Below are positions 57,280 to 64,000 of a stretch of 64,000 nucleotides of DNA, piece by piece. Made by a program: the position numbers and the translations under genes. How positions within the stretch are numbered: the first letter of the stretch is position 1; each line of letters begins with the position of its first letter. This DNA comes from Prauserella flavalba (GTDB lineage Bacteria > Actinomycetota > Actinomycetes > Mycobacteriales > Pseudonocardiaceae): contig NZ_MASU01000013.1 of assembly GCF_003202235.1 (NCBI RefSeq), positions 62,001-126,000 on the forward strand, written 5' to 3'. The notes under the pieces are model-generated. The model was given only the letters and a program-made list of their open reading frames with translations, was not told the DNA's origin and did no database searches.

Positions 57280-58749
57280 ATGGCGACGACTGAACTACTG
57301 GTCACCGACGTCCGGGTGGTGCGCCCGGACGACCCCGACAACGCGCGGCCCGAGCTCACCGACATCGCGGTGAACGACGGCAGGATCGTGCGCATCGCAC
57401 CGGGTCTGCCGCGCGACGACGCGGCCAGTGTCGTCGACGGTCGCGGGCTCCTCGCCTTCCCCGGTGTGGTGGACGCCCACCAGCACTGGGGCATCTACAA
57501 CGAGCTCGCCACCGACACCGGCACCGAGAGCAGGGCGAGCGCACAGGGCGGCGTCACTACCGCGCTGACCTACATGCGCACCGGGCAGTACTACCTGAAC
57601 AAGGGCGGCAGCTACCGCGAGTTCTTCCCCGAGGTGCTCTCCGCGGCCCAGGGCAACGCCTACATCGACTACGCGTTCCACCTCGCGCCCATGATGGCCC
57701 AGCACATCGAGGAGATCCCGTACCTCGTCGAGGAGCACGGGGTCACGTCGTTCAAGATCTTCATGTTCTACGGCAGCCACGGCCTGCACGGCCGCTCGGC
57801 GAGCCAGAGCGACTTCCTGATGATCCCGCCGGACGAGCGCTACGACCTCGCGCACTTCGAGTTCGTCATGCGCGGCGTGCAGAAGGCGCGCGAGGTGCTC
57901 ACCGAGTACGCGCCGTACCTCTCGCTGTCGCTGCACTGCGAGACCGCGGAGATCATGACCGCGTACACGAAGCTCGTGGAGCAGGACGGTTCACTCTCCG
58001 GCCTGCGCGCCTACAGCGCGTCGCGGCCGCCGCACTCCGAGGGGCTCGCGGTGACCATCGCGTCGTACCTCGCGCACGAGACCGGGCTGCCGAACATCAA
58101 CCTGCTGCACCTGTCGTCGGAGAAGGCGCTCGACGCGGCATTGCGCATGGCGAAGACGTTCCCGCACGTGGACTTCCGGCGCGAGGTCACCGTCGGCCAC
58201 CTGCTGGCCGATGTGGACACCGCGAGCGGCATCGGCGGCAAGGTGAACCCGCCGCTGCGCGAGCGCGAGGACGTCGAGGCGCTGTGGCGGCACGTGCTCG
58301 CGGGCGAGGTCGACTGGATCGTCAGCGACCACGCGTGCTGCCGCGACGAGCTGAAGTTCGGCTCCGACCGCGACGACGTGTTCCTCGCCAAGTCCGGCTT
58401 CGGCGGCGCGGAGTACCTGCTGCCCGGCCTGGTCGGTGAGGGCGTGAAGCGGGGCCTGTCGCTGCAGAAGATCGCCAAGCTCACGTCGTGGAACCCGGCG
58501 CAGCGCTACGGCCTGCTGGGCAAGGGCACGATCGCGGAGGGCTACGACGCCGACTTCGCGCTCGTCGACCCGGACGCGTCGTGGACGGTGCGCGCGGCCG
58601 ACTCGGAGTCCACTCAGGAGTACACGCCGTTCGAGGGCTTCGCGATGTCGGCGAAGGTCACCGACACCTTCGTGCGCGGCAACCACGTGTACGCCGACGG
58701 CAAGGTCCAGGGCGACCCGGTGGGCAAGTACCTCCACCGAGGCCGTTAG
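57280..58749 (+). CDS. Dihydroorotase/hydantoinase-like cyclic amidohydrolase
   Basis: 489 aa metal-dependent amidohydrolase. FPGVVDAHQHWG provides the HxH site, TSFKIFMFY the carboxylated lysine, LSLHCETAE and NLLHLSSEKAL the two further histidines, and WIVSDHACC the catalytic Asp. The C-terminal beta sandwich (IAEGYDADFALVDPDASW) is typical of hydantoinases, allantoinases and dihydroorotases. It hydrolyses a cyclic amide, ureide or imide. It is not clustered with pyrimidine biosynthesis genes, so a catabolic role with the flavoprotein is likely. GAGGAG site before the ATG. Confidence 0.92.
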   Translation: MATTELLVTDVRVVRPDDPDNARPELTDIAVNDGRIVRIAPGLPRDDAASVVDGRGLLAFPGVVDAHQHWGIYNELATDTGTESRASAQGGVTTALTYMRTGQYYLNKGGSYREFFPEVLSAAQGNAYIDYAFHLAPMMAQHIEEIPYLVEEHGVTSFKIFMFYGSHGLHGRSASQSDFLMIPPDERYDLAHFEFVMRGVQKAREVLTEYAPYLSLSLHCETAEIMTAYTKLVEQDGSLSGLRAYSASRPPHSEGLAVTIASYLAHETGLPNINLLHLSSEKALDAALRMAKTFPHVDFRREVTVGHLLADVDTASGIGGKVNPPLREREDVEALWRHVLAGEVDWIVSDHACCRDELKFGSDRDDVFLAKSGFGGAEYLLPGLVGEGVKRGLSLQKIAKLTSWNPAQRYGLLGKGTIAEGYDADFALVDPDASWTVRAADSESTQEYTPFEGFAMSAKVTDTFVRGNHVYADGKVQGDPVGKYLHRGR

Positions 58750-58761
58750 CCGGGTCCGCCC

Positions 58762-58820
58762 CATGCAGTGAAGGCCACCATGCCTGCGTTGGGCGCAGTG
58801 AAGGTGGCCTTCACTGCATG
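58762..58820. terminator. Bidirectional hairpin of the AAGGCCACCTT palindrome family
   Basis: Perfect 18-bp arms (58762-58779 and 58803-58820) enclose a smaller CTGCG/CGCAG stem. It lies between the convergent amidohydrolase and IclR genes, 12 and 15 bp from their stops, and probably terminates both transcripts. Confidence 0.85.
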
Positions 58821-58835
58821 CGGGGGCGCGGGCCC

Positions 58836-59657
58836 TCAGCGGGTGGCTTCGGCGGCTTGCGGGCCTGCCCAGTTGCGGGCGATCTCCTCGGTGGCGTCGT
58901 GCACGAGGCGGCGGTACCGCTCGATCTTCTCGGGCGTGAACCGGTACTCCGGGCCGCAGATGCTGATCGCGCCGTGGACCTCGCCGTCGGGGCCGATGAG
59001 CGGGGCCGCGACCGAGCCCGCGCCCGCCTGCCGCTCGCCGAGGGACACGGCGACGCCCTCGGCGGCGATCGTGGTCAGCTCGTCGCGCAGCGCGGCCTCG
59101 TCGGTGATGGTCCGCTCGGTGAGCGCGGCCAGCTCGCCCGCGAGCACGGCGTCCCGCCGCCACGGGGGCAGGTTCGCGAGCATCGCCTTGCCCGACGACC
59201 CGGCGTGCAGCGGGAACCGCTTCCCGATGTCGACGGTCATCTTGATCTCGGCGCGGCTCTCGAACTGCTCCAGGTACACGCGCTCGTCGCCGACCAGGCC
59301 GGAGAGCGTGGTGGTCTCGCCGGTCTCGTCGCGCAGGCGCCGCAGTACGGGAGCGGCGGCGGTCCTGGCGTCGAACCGGCGCAGCGCGCTCGCGCCCAGC
59401 GCGACCGCCGCGGGACCGAGCCGGTAGCCGACCACGCCGGGGTCGGTCGCGAGCACCTCGCGTGAGACGAGCGACTGGAGGATGCGGTACACGACGGCCT
59501 TGGAGAGCCCGAGTTCACGGCTGATGGTGCTGACGCCGAGGTACTCTGGCCCGCCGGTGAAGAGCAGGAGCACGTCGGCGACCCGCGCGGCCGCCTCGGT
59601 TCCGGTGCTGGCCGGCAGTGCGGTGGTCTTGTTCGGCACGGTAGGCGTTTCTGTCAA
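58836..59657 (-). CDS. IclR-family transcriptional regulator
   Basis: 273 aa. Winged helix (about 25-90) with VSTISRELGLSKAVVYRILQ, and the IclR effector-binding domain with FPLHAGSSGKAMLANLP and GAGSVAAPLIGPDGEVHGAI. IclR proteins respond to organic acids and control neighbouring catabolic genes. The start is uncertain: TTG 59657 gives the full N-terminus, GTG 59639 is an alternative, and neither has a clear ribosome site. Possible operator boxes lie upstream of itself and in the divergent catabolic promoter region. Confidence 0.9.
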   Translation of the reverse strand: MTETPTVPNKTTALPASTGTEAAARVADVLLLFTGGPEYLGVSTISRELGLSKAVVYRILQSLVSREVLATDPGVVGYRLGPAAVALGASALRRFDARTAAAPVLRRLRDETGETTTLSGLVGDERVYLEQFESRAEIKMTVDIGKRFPLHAGSSGKAMLANLPPWRRDAVLAGELAALTERTITDEAALRDELTTIAAEGVAVSLGERQAGAGSVAAPLIGPDGEVHGAISICGPEYRFTPEKIERYRRLVHDATEEIARNWAGPQAAEATR

Positions 59658-60421
59658 GGGAATCGGTACCCTCAGTGTTTCAGCTCGTGAGAAAGCCGGT
59701 CAAGCTGGCTCACCGGGCTTCCCGGGCATAATGTTCCTCTGGCCGATACGAGGGTGCCGAACGGGCCTCCGCCGATGCGAGGAGAGCCAGCCATCGGATG
59801 GAGTCGGCCGGCCAGAGTGGCCAGCGCTCGTCGGGAGAATGGCGTCGAGAGGCCGATGGGGTGCGGCGGTTTCGTGATACTTGATCTTGACCCAGTCACT
59901 GTGTGCGTGCGGGCGGAACTGTTGCCGGCCGAACGGCCCGCATGGCGGCAAGGCGCCAAGCGGGTTGGCGACCCCGGTGGTCCTCTTTTGAGGGACGTGT
60001 GGACTGGGTGGGGGAGGTCGGCTGACCAGTCCTCTCCGCGGTAAGGGGCGCCCGCCGTGGTGCCTCAGCAGAGCAAGCACAACTTCTCGTGCTCGAGCGG
60101 GTTCTCAGTGTGCTGGCGCATGGGGGGAGGGCTCGCCGTGGTGCACGGTGTTGGCGCCGTGCACGATCCAGCGCGGACTTGCGGGGGAAGTGTCAGAGTC
60201 AGCCACGACGGGCGGTGCCAAACTGGTAGGCGGACCGGGCACAGCTCGGCGTCGTGCGCTCGAGGAGTGAGAGCTGCGGTCGGCCGGAAACGCGGAAGCC
60301 GTCGTCGCGCCCCACGCGGGCCCACGTTCAACCCTCGCGAGCGCCCGGACCTGCCAAGACCGGGCAACTGGTGGCCGCGCACGAGAACCCAGGACCTGCG
60401 GTGCGTCAGTAGCTACTCGAC
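59658..60421. other. Gene-poor region of about 760 bp
   Basis: No convincing gene, RNA or repeat was found. It holds one weak copy of the AATGTTCC box (59730-59745). Third-position bias is weak in all frames and the local GC looks lower than the surroundings, as in the AbiE genes that follow. It may be the flank of a horizontally acquired segment. Confidence 0.5.
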
Positions 60422-60463
60422 AGAACGACGTTTACTACAACTAGACGTAGCAAACGTCGTTCT
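60422..60463. promoter_or_regulatory. Inverted repeat operator of the abiE operon
   Basis: Arms of 17 bp (60422-60438 and 60447-60463) match with one mismatch, with ends AGAACGACGTTT / AAACGTCGTTCT and inner CTAC / GTAG around an 8-bp spacer. It sits directly upstream of the -10 box at 60470. AbiEi antitoxins repress their own operon by binding inverted repeats in this position. Confidence 0.82.
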
Positions 60464-60469
60464 AAGATG

Positions 60470-60475
60470 TAGTAT
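60470..60475 (+). promoter_or_regulatory. -10 box TAGTAT of the abiE operon
   Basis: TAGTAT ends seven bases before the ATG at 60483, with no ribosome site between, consistent with a leaderless message. The operator palindrome immediately upstream would cover the -35 region, so repression by steric block is expected. Confidence 0.6.
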
Positions 60476-60482
60476 TTGACGT

Positions 60483-61418
60483 ATGGACCGAATAGGTGCC
60501 CTAGCGCTGCTGGGCGAGTACACCGCACAGCAGTGGGGTCTGGTGACGACGGCCCAGGCTGTCGCGGCAGGGGTGAACACGGTGACTCTGACCCGCCTCG
60601 CTGACGCCGGGCATCTCCAGCCAGTTCGGCGTGGGGTCTATGCGCTCGATGCGGCGCCCGAGTCCCGGCTGCGTGAGGAGCAGGCCGTGTGGCTCTGGCT
60701 GAACCCGACCGTACCCGCCTGGGAGCGCCCGAAGCTGGATCCGGACGGTGGCGTGCTCTCCCACACTTCCGCGACCATCGCACATGACGTGGGGGACCTG
60801 GTGGCCGATGCCGTGGAGCTGACGGTGCCGCGCCGGCGTGGCACACGCGATCCTGCGGTAAAGCTGCATCGCGACGGAGACCTTGCCGAAGACGATGTGG
60901 TTCTCGTTGACGGTCTGCCGGTCACGAGCGTGAGTAGAACCGTCATCGATCTTCTCTCGCGGCGTACCGACGCCAGTCACGTCGCGCAGGTCATTCGCGA
61001 CGGCGTGGAGAAGAACCGGCTCGACCTGGATGAGCTTGCCGCCCGGATGGGTCCGTACGCCCGTCGTTACGGGCTCAAGACCCGGGACGGTGAACGACTC
61101 CTCGATCATCTCCTGGCCACGATCGCTACGACCCGTGATCAGGTCACGCAGCGACCGGCAAGACCGGCGGTGGTGTCGTCTGCGGTTCTCGATAGCGGTG
61201 TTCAGCGCGCCATCGCGGAGGCTGTGCAGCGGCCCGAGTTCCTGAAGGCGTTCGAGGATGGTCCGCTGACCAGGCAGCTACGGGAGCTCAATCGCAACCT
61301 CGTTGAGGCACTGGGACAGACGTCCGTTGCCGGACACTCGTGGGAACTGAGCGACGACGTCGACGACGATGGGTCTCGCCGGCGTTCCGAGCGCCGCGAC
61401 TCCGACGAGAATGCCTAG
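60483..61418 (+). CDS. abiEi: AbiEi-family antitoxin/transcriptional repressor
   Basis: 311 aa. N-terminal winged helix of the AbiEi_4 type (WGLVTTAQAVAAGVNTVTLT; LQPVRRGVYALDAAP) and a C-terminal antitoxin domain (LSHTSATIAHDVGDLV; LPVTSVSRTVIDLLSRR). In type IV systems the protein represses the operon and counteracts the nucleotidyltransferase toxin without binding it. The last 40 residues are acidic/basic and probably disordered. The toxin ATG follows directly at 61419. Codon bias is weaker than in neighbouring genes, suggesting transfer. Confidence 0.88.
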   Translation: MDRIGALALLGEYTAQQWGLVTTAQAVAAGVNTVTLTRLADAGHLQPVRRGVYALDAAPESRLREEQAVWLWLNPTVPAWERPKLDPDGGVLSHTSATIAHDVGDLVADAVELTVPRRRGTRDPAVKLHRDGDLAEDDVVLVDGLPVTSVSRTVIDLLSRRTDASHVAQVIRDGVEKNRLDLDELAARMGPYARRYGLKTRDGERLLDHLLATIATTRDQVTQRPARPAVVSSAVLDSGVQRAIAEAVQRPEFLKAFEDGPLTRQLRELNRNLVEALGQTSVAGHSWELSDDVDDDGSRRRSERRDSDENA

Positions 61419-62342
61419 ATGCCGTACTCGAACCCGAAGGCGCTACAGAGTGCCCTGAACGCCCGTGCCCGCAGCGCGGCCCGCGAGCAGGGTATCCCGG
61501 CCAGTCAGCTGGTCAACCGCTTCCTGCTAGCGCGGTTGATGGCGCGCGTGTTCGTGCACGATCCGCAGGGCTGGGTACTCAAAGGCGGCCAGGCACTGCT
61601 GGTCCGGTGGCCTGACGCCCGATACTCGCGGGACGTCGATCTCTACCGCACGCACGACAACGGCCTCGACGACGCGGTTCGAGCTCTGCGTGAGGCAGCC
61701 AGGGTCGACCTGGACGACTTTCTCCGGTTCGAGTTTCGCGATGTCGAGCGCCAGTGGGAGGAAGCGGCGACCTGCAGGACCCGATTCGATGTCTACTCCG
61801 GCACGAAGTCCAGCGGCGCCGTCGCCGTGGACATCGTCGCGAACCTCCGGCCACAGGGGGAGCCGTACCGCAGCCAGCTCGAGCTGCCTTTCGTGATCGA
61901 TCTCGGTGACCACAGTGCCCCCGAGATCCGGATGTGGCCGCTGGAGGACCACGTGGCGGACAAGATCGCGGCGATGTACGAGCGGCACCGAGGCTACCCG
62001 TCCAGCCGGGTCAAGGACCTCGTCGACCTGGTCCTGGTGGCGCTCCGCGCCGAACTCGACGGCGCCACGACACACGCGGCGCTACACGCCGAGGTAGACC
62101 GCAGACGCGCGGCTGACGTCGACATCACGCTGCCGCCACAGTTCGAGATCCCCGAGCGTGCAAGCTGGGCGAGCGGATACCAGGCCGCGGTGCGCAGTAC
62201 GCCGGCGCTCACGAAGCAGTACCCGACGCTCCAGGACTGCGAACCCCTGATGGCCGAACTGGTGACGCCCCTGCTCGGCCCGCGGGCACCGGGCCGGTGG
62301 AACCCGGACGAGGGCCGCTGGACCGAGCTGGATGATCGGTGA
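61419..62342 (+). CDS. abiEii: AbiEii nucleotidyltransferase toxin
   Basis: 307 aa. Nucleotidyltransferase fold with K55-G56-G57 (VLKGGQALLVRW) and the catalytic motif YSRDVDLY (S70, D72, D74), followed by VDIVANLRP with the third Asp and a helical C-terminal domain with LEDHVADKIAAMYERHRG. AbiEii/MenT-type toxins transfer nucleotides to tRNA or other targets and stop growth, giving phage abortive infection. All catalytic residues look intact, so the pair is probably functional. No other phage-defence gene is adjacent. Confidence 0.92.
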   Translation: MPYSNPKALQSALNARARSAAREQGIPASQLVNRFLLARLMARVFVHDPQGWVLKGGQALLVRWPDARYSRDVDLYRTHDNGLDDAVRALREAARVDLDDFLRFEFRDVERQWEEAATCRTRFDVYSGTKSSGAVAVDIVANLRPQGEPYRSQLELPFVIDLGDHSAPEIRMWPLEDHVADKIAAMYERHRGYPSSRVKDLVDLVLVALRAELDGATTHAALHAEVDRRRAADVDITLPPQFEIPERASWASGYQAAVRSTPALTKQYPTLQDCEPLMAELVTPLLGPRAPGRWNPDEGRWTELDDR

Positions 62343-62479
62343 TGGCACTCTCGATGTCGGCGCGACGGTGTCCGCGGTGGAGTCCCAGTGCTCGATTAAC
62401 GGGATGGTCATAGCCTTCTGTAGGTGTCCTTACGCGGACGAAATGTACGGAGGCGCTGCGCGCCGCTGTGTTGATTCAA

Positions 62480-62504
62480 CGCAGTGAAGGTGGCCTTCAC
62501 TGCG
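62480..62504. repeat. AAGGCCACCTT-family palindrome
   Basis: CGCAGTGAAGG, TGG, CCTTCACTGCG forms an 11-bp perfect stem. It lies 138 bp after the abiEii stop and 60 bp before the methyltransferase, and shares its core with 45356-45402 and 58762-58820. Probably a terminator or a mobile REP-like element. Confidence 0.8.
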
Positions 62505-62550
62505 TGGGCGCGGCTGTGAGGACCCGGCCGGTCCCGGAGCGTGCCGACGC

Positions 62551-62556
62551 TAGGGT
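62551..62556 (+). promoter_or_regulatory. -10 box TAGGGT of a leaderless promoter
   Basis: TAGGGT ends seven bases before the ATG at 62564 and no ribosome site intervenes. No clear -35 element. Confidence 0.5.
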
Positions 62557-62563
62557 CGCCCCT

Positions 62564-63208
62564 ATGACCGAGTCCTCCCACCTCGACCAGACCAGGACCT
62601 TCTACGACGCCCTCGCGGTGGACTACGCCGCGATGTTCAAGGAGGAGCTGGCGGCGAAGCCCTTCCTCAGGGCGATGCTCAACGCGTTCGCCGAACTGGT
62701 GCTCGCCGGTGGTGGGGGACGGGTCGCCGACGTCGGCTGCGGGCCCGGTCGCAGCACCGCACACCTGCATGGGCTCGGGCTCGACGTGTTCGGCCTTGAC
62801 CTCTCCCCGGAGATGATCGCCGTGGCCCGTGCGGAGAACCCGGGGCTGCGCTACGAGGTCGGCTCGATGACCGAACTGGACCTCGCCGACGGCTCGCTCG
62901 CCGGTGTCGTCGCCATGTACTCGCTCATCCACACGCCGCTGGAGCGGCTGCCCTCGGTCTTCGCCGAGTTCCACCGCGTGCTCGCGCCGGGAGGGCAGCT
63001 GCTGCTGGCGTTCCAGGTCGGCGACGACGTCCGGCTGCTGGAGCGCCCGTTCGGCCGGCCCGTGTCGCTGGGCTTCCAGCGCCTGCGCCCCGAACAGATC
63101 GCCGAGCTGCTCGGCGAGGCCGGGTTCGAGGTGCGCGCGCGTTTCCTGCGGGAGCCGGACGAGGACGAGAAGAGCCCGCACGCTCACCTCCTCGCCCGTC
63201 GCGCCTGA
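62564..63208 (+). CDS. Class I SAM-dependent methyltransferase
   Basis: 214 aa. Motif I VADVGCGPGRSTAHLHGLG, the acidic end of strand 2 in VFGLDLSPEM, and a motif IV-like AMYSLIHTPLE. The start, YDALAVDYAAMF, is typical of small-molecule or ubiquinone/menaquinone-type methyltransferases. The substrate cannot be deduced. It stands alone after the AbiE pair and has a leaderless promoter. Confidence 0.88.
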   Translation: MTESSHLDQTRTFYDALAVDYAAMFKEELAAKPFLRAMLNAFAELVLAGGGGRVADVGCGPGRSTAHLHGLGLDVFGLDLSPEMIAVARAENPGLRYEVGSMTELDLADGSLAGVVAMYSLIHTPLERLPSVFAEFHRVLAPGGQLLLAFQVGDDVRLLERPFGRPVSLGFQRLRPEQIAELLGEAGFEVRARFLREPDEDEKSPHAHLLARRA

Positions 63209-63379
63209 GGCTGAGGCCGGGCGGTCTCGGCACGCGCCGGGGCACCGGCTCGCGGCCAGGCTCACCGAGCTGCTCACCGAGCTGCTCGCCGCGCCCAAGC
63301 TCGTCCGTCGCGGGTGAGGCGGCTCGGCCCCTGACCGGGCAGGGTTCGGTCACGGGCGGTGGCGAGGAGGCGAGCGGCG

Positions 63380-64000
63380 ATGCGCGATGCTCGGCGGCCG
63401 TCCTGGAGGAGGCGGATCGCGGCGGCGGTCGCCCTGCTCGCCCTCGTCGCCGTCGTGGTGCTCCCGGTCGTCGCGCTGCTGGACCACCCGTGGCAGCTCG
63501 TGGCCGCGGTCGCCCTGTTCGCGCTCACCGTCATGGCCGCCTGGGCCGCGCTCGTGCGCAGGGGAGCGGGCCGGGTGCTGGCCGCGTGCGTCGCCGTGCT
63601 CGCGCTGGTCGCCGCGGTGCTGTTGCCGGACGCGTGGTCGTTCGCGCTGCTGGTGGTGGTCGCCGGGCTCGCGGTGCTCTCGACGGCCGCCGCGCGGGTC
63701 GCGATCGAGCCTGCCGGTGTCCGGGGCCTGCTCGTGCCCCCGGCCCGGCACGGGGTGCTGCTGATGAACCCGTGGTCCGGGGGCGGCAAGGTCGCGCGGT
63801 TCGCCCTCGAAGCCGAGGCGCGGCGACGCGGGATCGTGCCCGTGCTCCTGCGGCGCAGCGACGACCTGAGGGAGCTCGCCGAGCAGGCGGTTCGTGACGG
63901 CGCGGACGTGCTCGGCATGGCGGGCGGCGACGGGTCGCAGGCGCTCGTCGCCGACGTCGCGCGGCGGCACGGCCTGCCGTTCGTGTGCGTCCCCGCGGGC
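63380..64000 (+). CDS. Membrane protein with diacylglycerol kinase catalytic domain (partial, continues past window)
   Basis: 207 residues visible from ATG 63380 (GAGGAGG upstream). A basic N-terminus is followed by three or four hydrophobic helices (about 12-105), then the start of the lipid kinase domain: GVLLMNPWSGGGKVARFALE and the nucleotide-binding loop MAGGDGSQALVADVA. DAGK-fold enzymes phosphorylate lipids such as diacylglycerol or sphingoid bases; actinobacterial members also take part in phosphatidylinositol-mannoside or lipid recycling. The C-terminal half is beyond the window. Confidence 0.88.
   Translation, partial: MRDARRPSWRRRIAAAVALLALVAVVVLPVVALLDHPWQLVAAVALFALTVMAAWAALVRRGAGRVLAACVAVLALVAAVLLPDAWSFALLVVVAGLAVLSTAAARVAIEPAGVRGLLVPPARHGVLLMNPWSGGGKVARFALEAEARRRGIVPVLLRRSDDLRELAEQAVRDGADVLGMAGGDGSQALVADVARRHGLPFVCVPAG

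Noticed and set aside
59658-60421. tRNA or other structured RNA in the gene-poor region
   Set aside because: No cloverleaf with a T-loop GTTCRA and matching acceptor stem was found by eye; a covariance search (tRNAscan-SE, Rfam) would be needed to exclude a divergent RNA.
60057-60479. Possible 140-aa plus-strand gene upstream of the AbiE pair
   Set aside because: It contains the operator and promoter of abiEi, has no ribosome site, shows no domain and a composition typical of untranslated DNA.

Overview
The window is very GC-rich (about 70%), has strongly GC-biased third codon positions, many GTG starts and 4-bp start/stop overlaps, and carries ESX/type VII secretion genes, a mycothiol-type DinB-fold protein, nicotinoprotein (mycofactocin-type) alcohol dehydrogenase genes and an AfsR/SARP regulator. 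Together these point to an actinobacterium of the Pseudonocardiales (Saccharomonospora, Prauserella or Amycolatopsis type). No tRNA, rRNA, CRISPR array or insertion sequence was recognised.

Layout. (1) 1-3672: an AfsR-like regulator running off the left edge, divergent from an OmpR-type two-component pair. (2) 3735-11241: a secreted or anchored fibronectin-III protein, then a coupled MoxR ATPase / DUF58 / transglutaminase-like membrane protein operon, met tail to tail by a membrane kinase that carries its own extracellular FN3-like domain. The transglutaminase-like protein has lost its catalytic Cys and His, and the kinase has lost its HRD aspartate, so both look like pseudoenzymes. (3) 11387-30027: a type VII secretion locus with eccD, eccB, mycP, two WXG100-type genes, a full-length three-ATPase eccC, YbaB-like and other accessory genes, and no eccE or eccA. 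Inside it lies a leftward block of three large secreted-effector candidates with acidic Pro/Ala/Glu-rich leaders. Two of them share a central helical module and differ in the C-terminal toxin-like domain (DUF6973-like; NucA/NucB-like nuclease), and a SUKH-type immunity gene overlaps the nuclease gene. (4) 30199-33665: an ArsR-SRPBCC fusion with an exceptional double palindrome upstream, a zinc/cobalt-type CDF exporter divergent from an ArsR sensor, and a DinB/maleylpyruvate-isomerase-fold gene enclosed by two oppositely oriented arrays of the same 21-bp repeat.

(5) 33808-42098: an alcohol-oxidation module: NDMA-dependent methanol/alcohol dehydrogenase, MoxR ATPase, von Willebrand A protein, a methyltransferase resembling MftM of mycofactocin maturation, an MnoSR-like two-component pair and a second iron-type alcohol dehydrogenase. 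(6) 42227-46828: small housekeeping or accessory genes (anchored protein, tyrosine phosphatase-like, DHFR-like reductase, glutamate decarboxylase, PknB-type kinase). (7) 46914-59657: a catabolic island. Eight leftward, mostly overlapping genes (CaiB CoA-transferase, CitE-type lyase, cyclase, PrpD/MmgE, MFS transporter, old-yellow-enzyme/dienoyl-CoA-reductase, Ohr/OsmC, SDR) diverge from a flavoprotein and a dihydroorotase/hydantoinase-like amidohydrolase, with an IclR regulator. The combination suggests breakdown of a cyclic amide, imide or lactone through ring opening, CoA activation and lyase cleavage; I cannot name the substrate. (8) 60422-62342: an AbiE type IV toxin-antitoxin pair with a palindromic operator, on a locally less GC-biased stretch. 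(9) 62564-64000: a methyltransferase and the start of a diacylglycerol-kinase-family gene.

Two patterns cut across the window: a TANNNT -10 box 6-7 nt before the start codon of several genes, implying leaderless mRNAs, and a family of intergenic palindromes with an AAGGCCACCTT core that probably acts as terminators.
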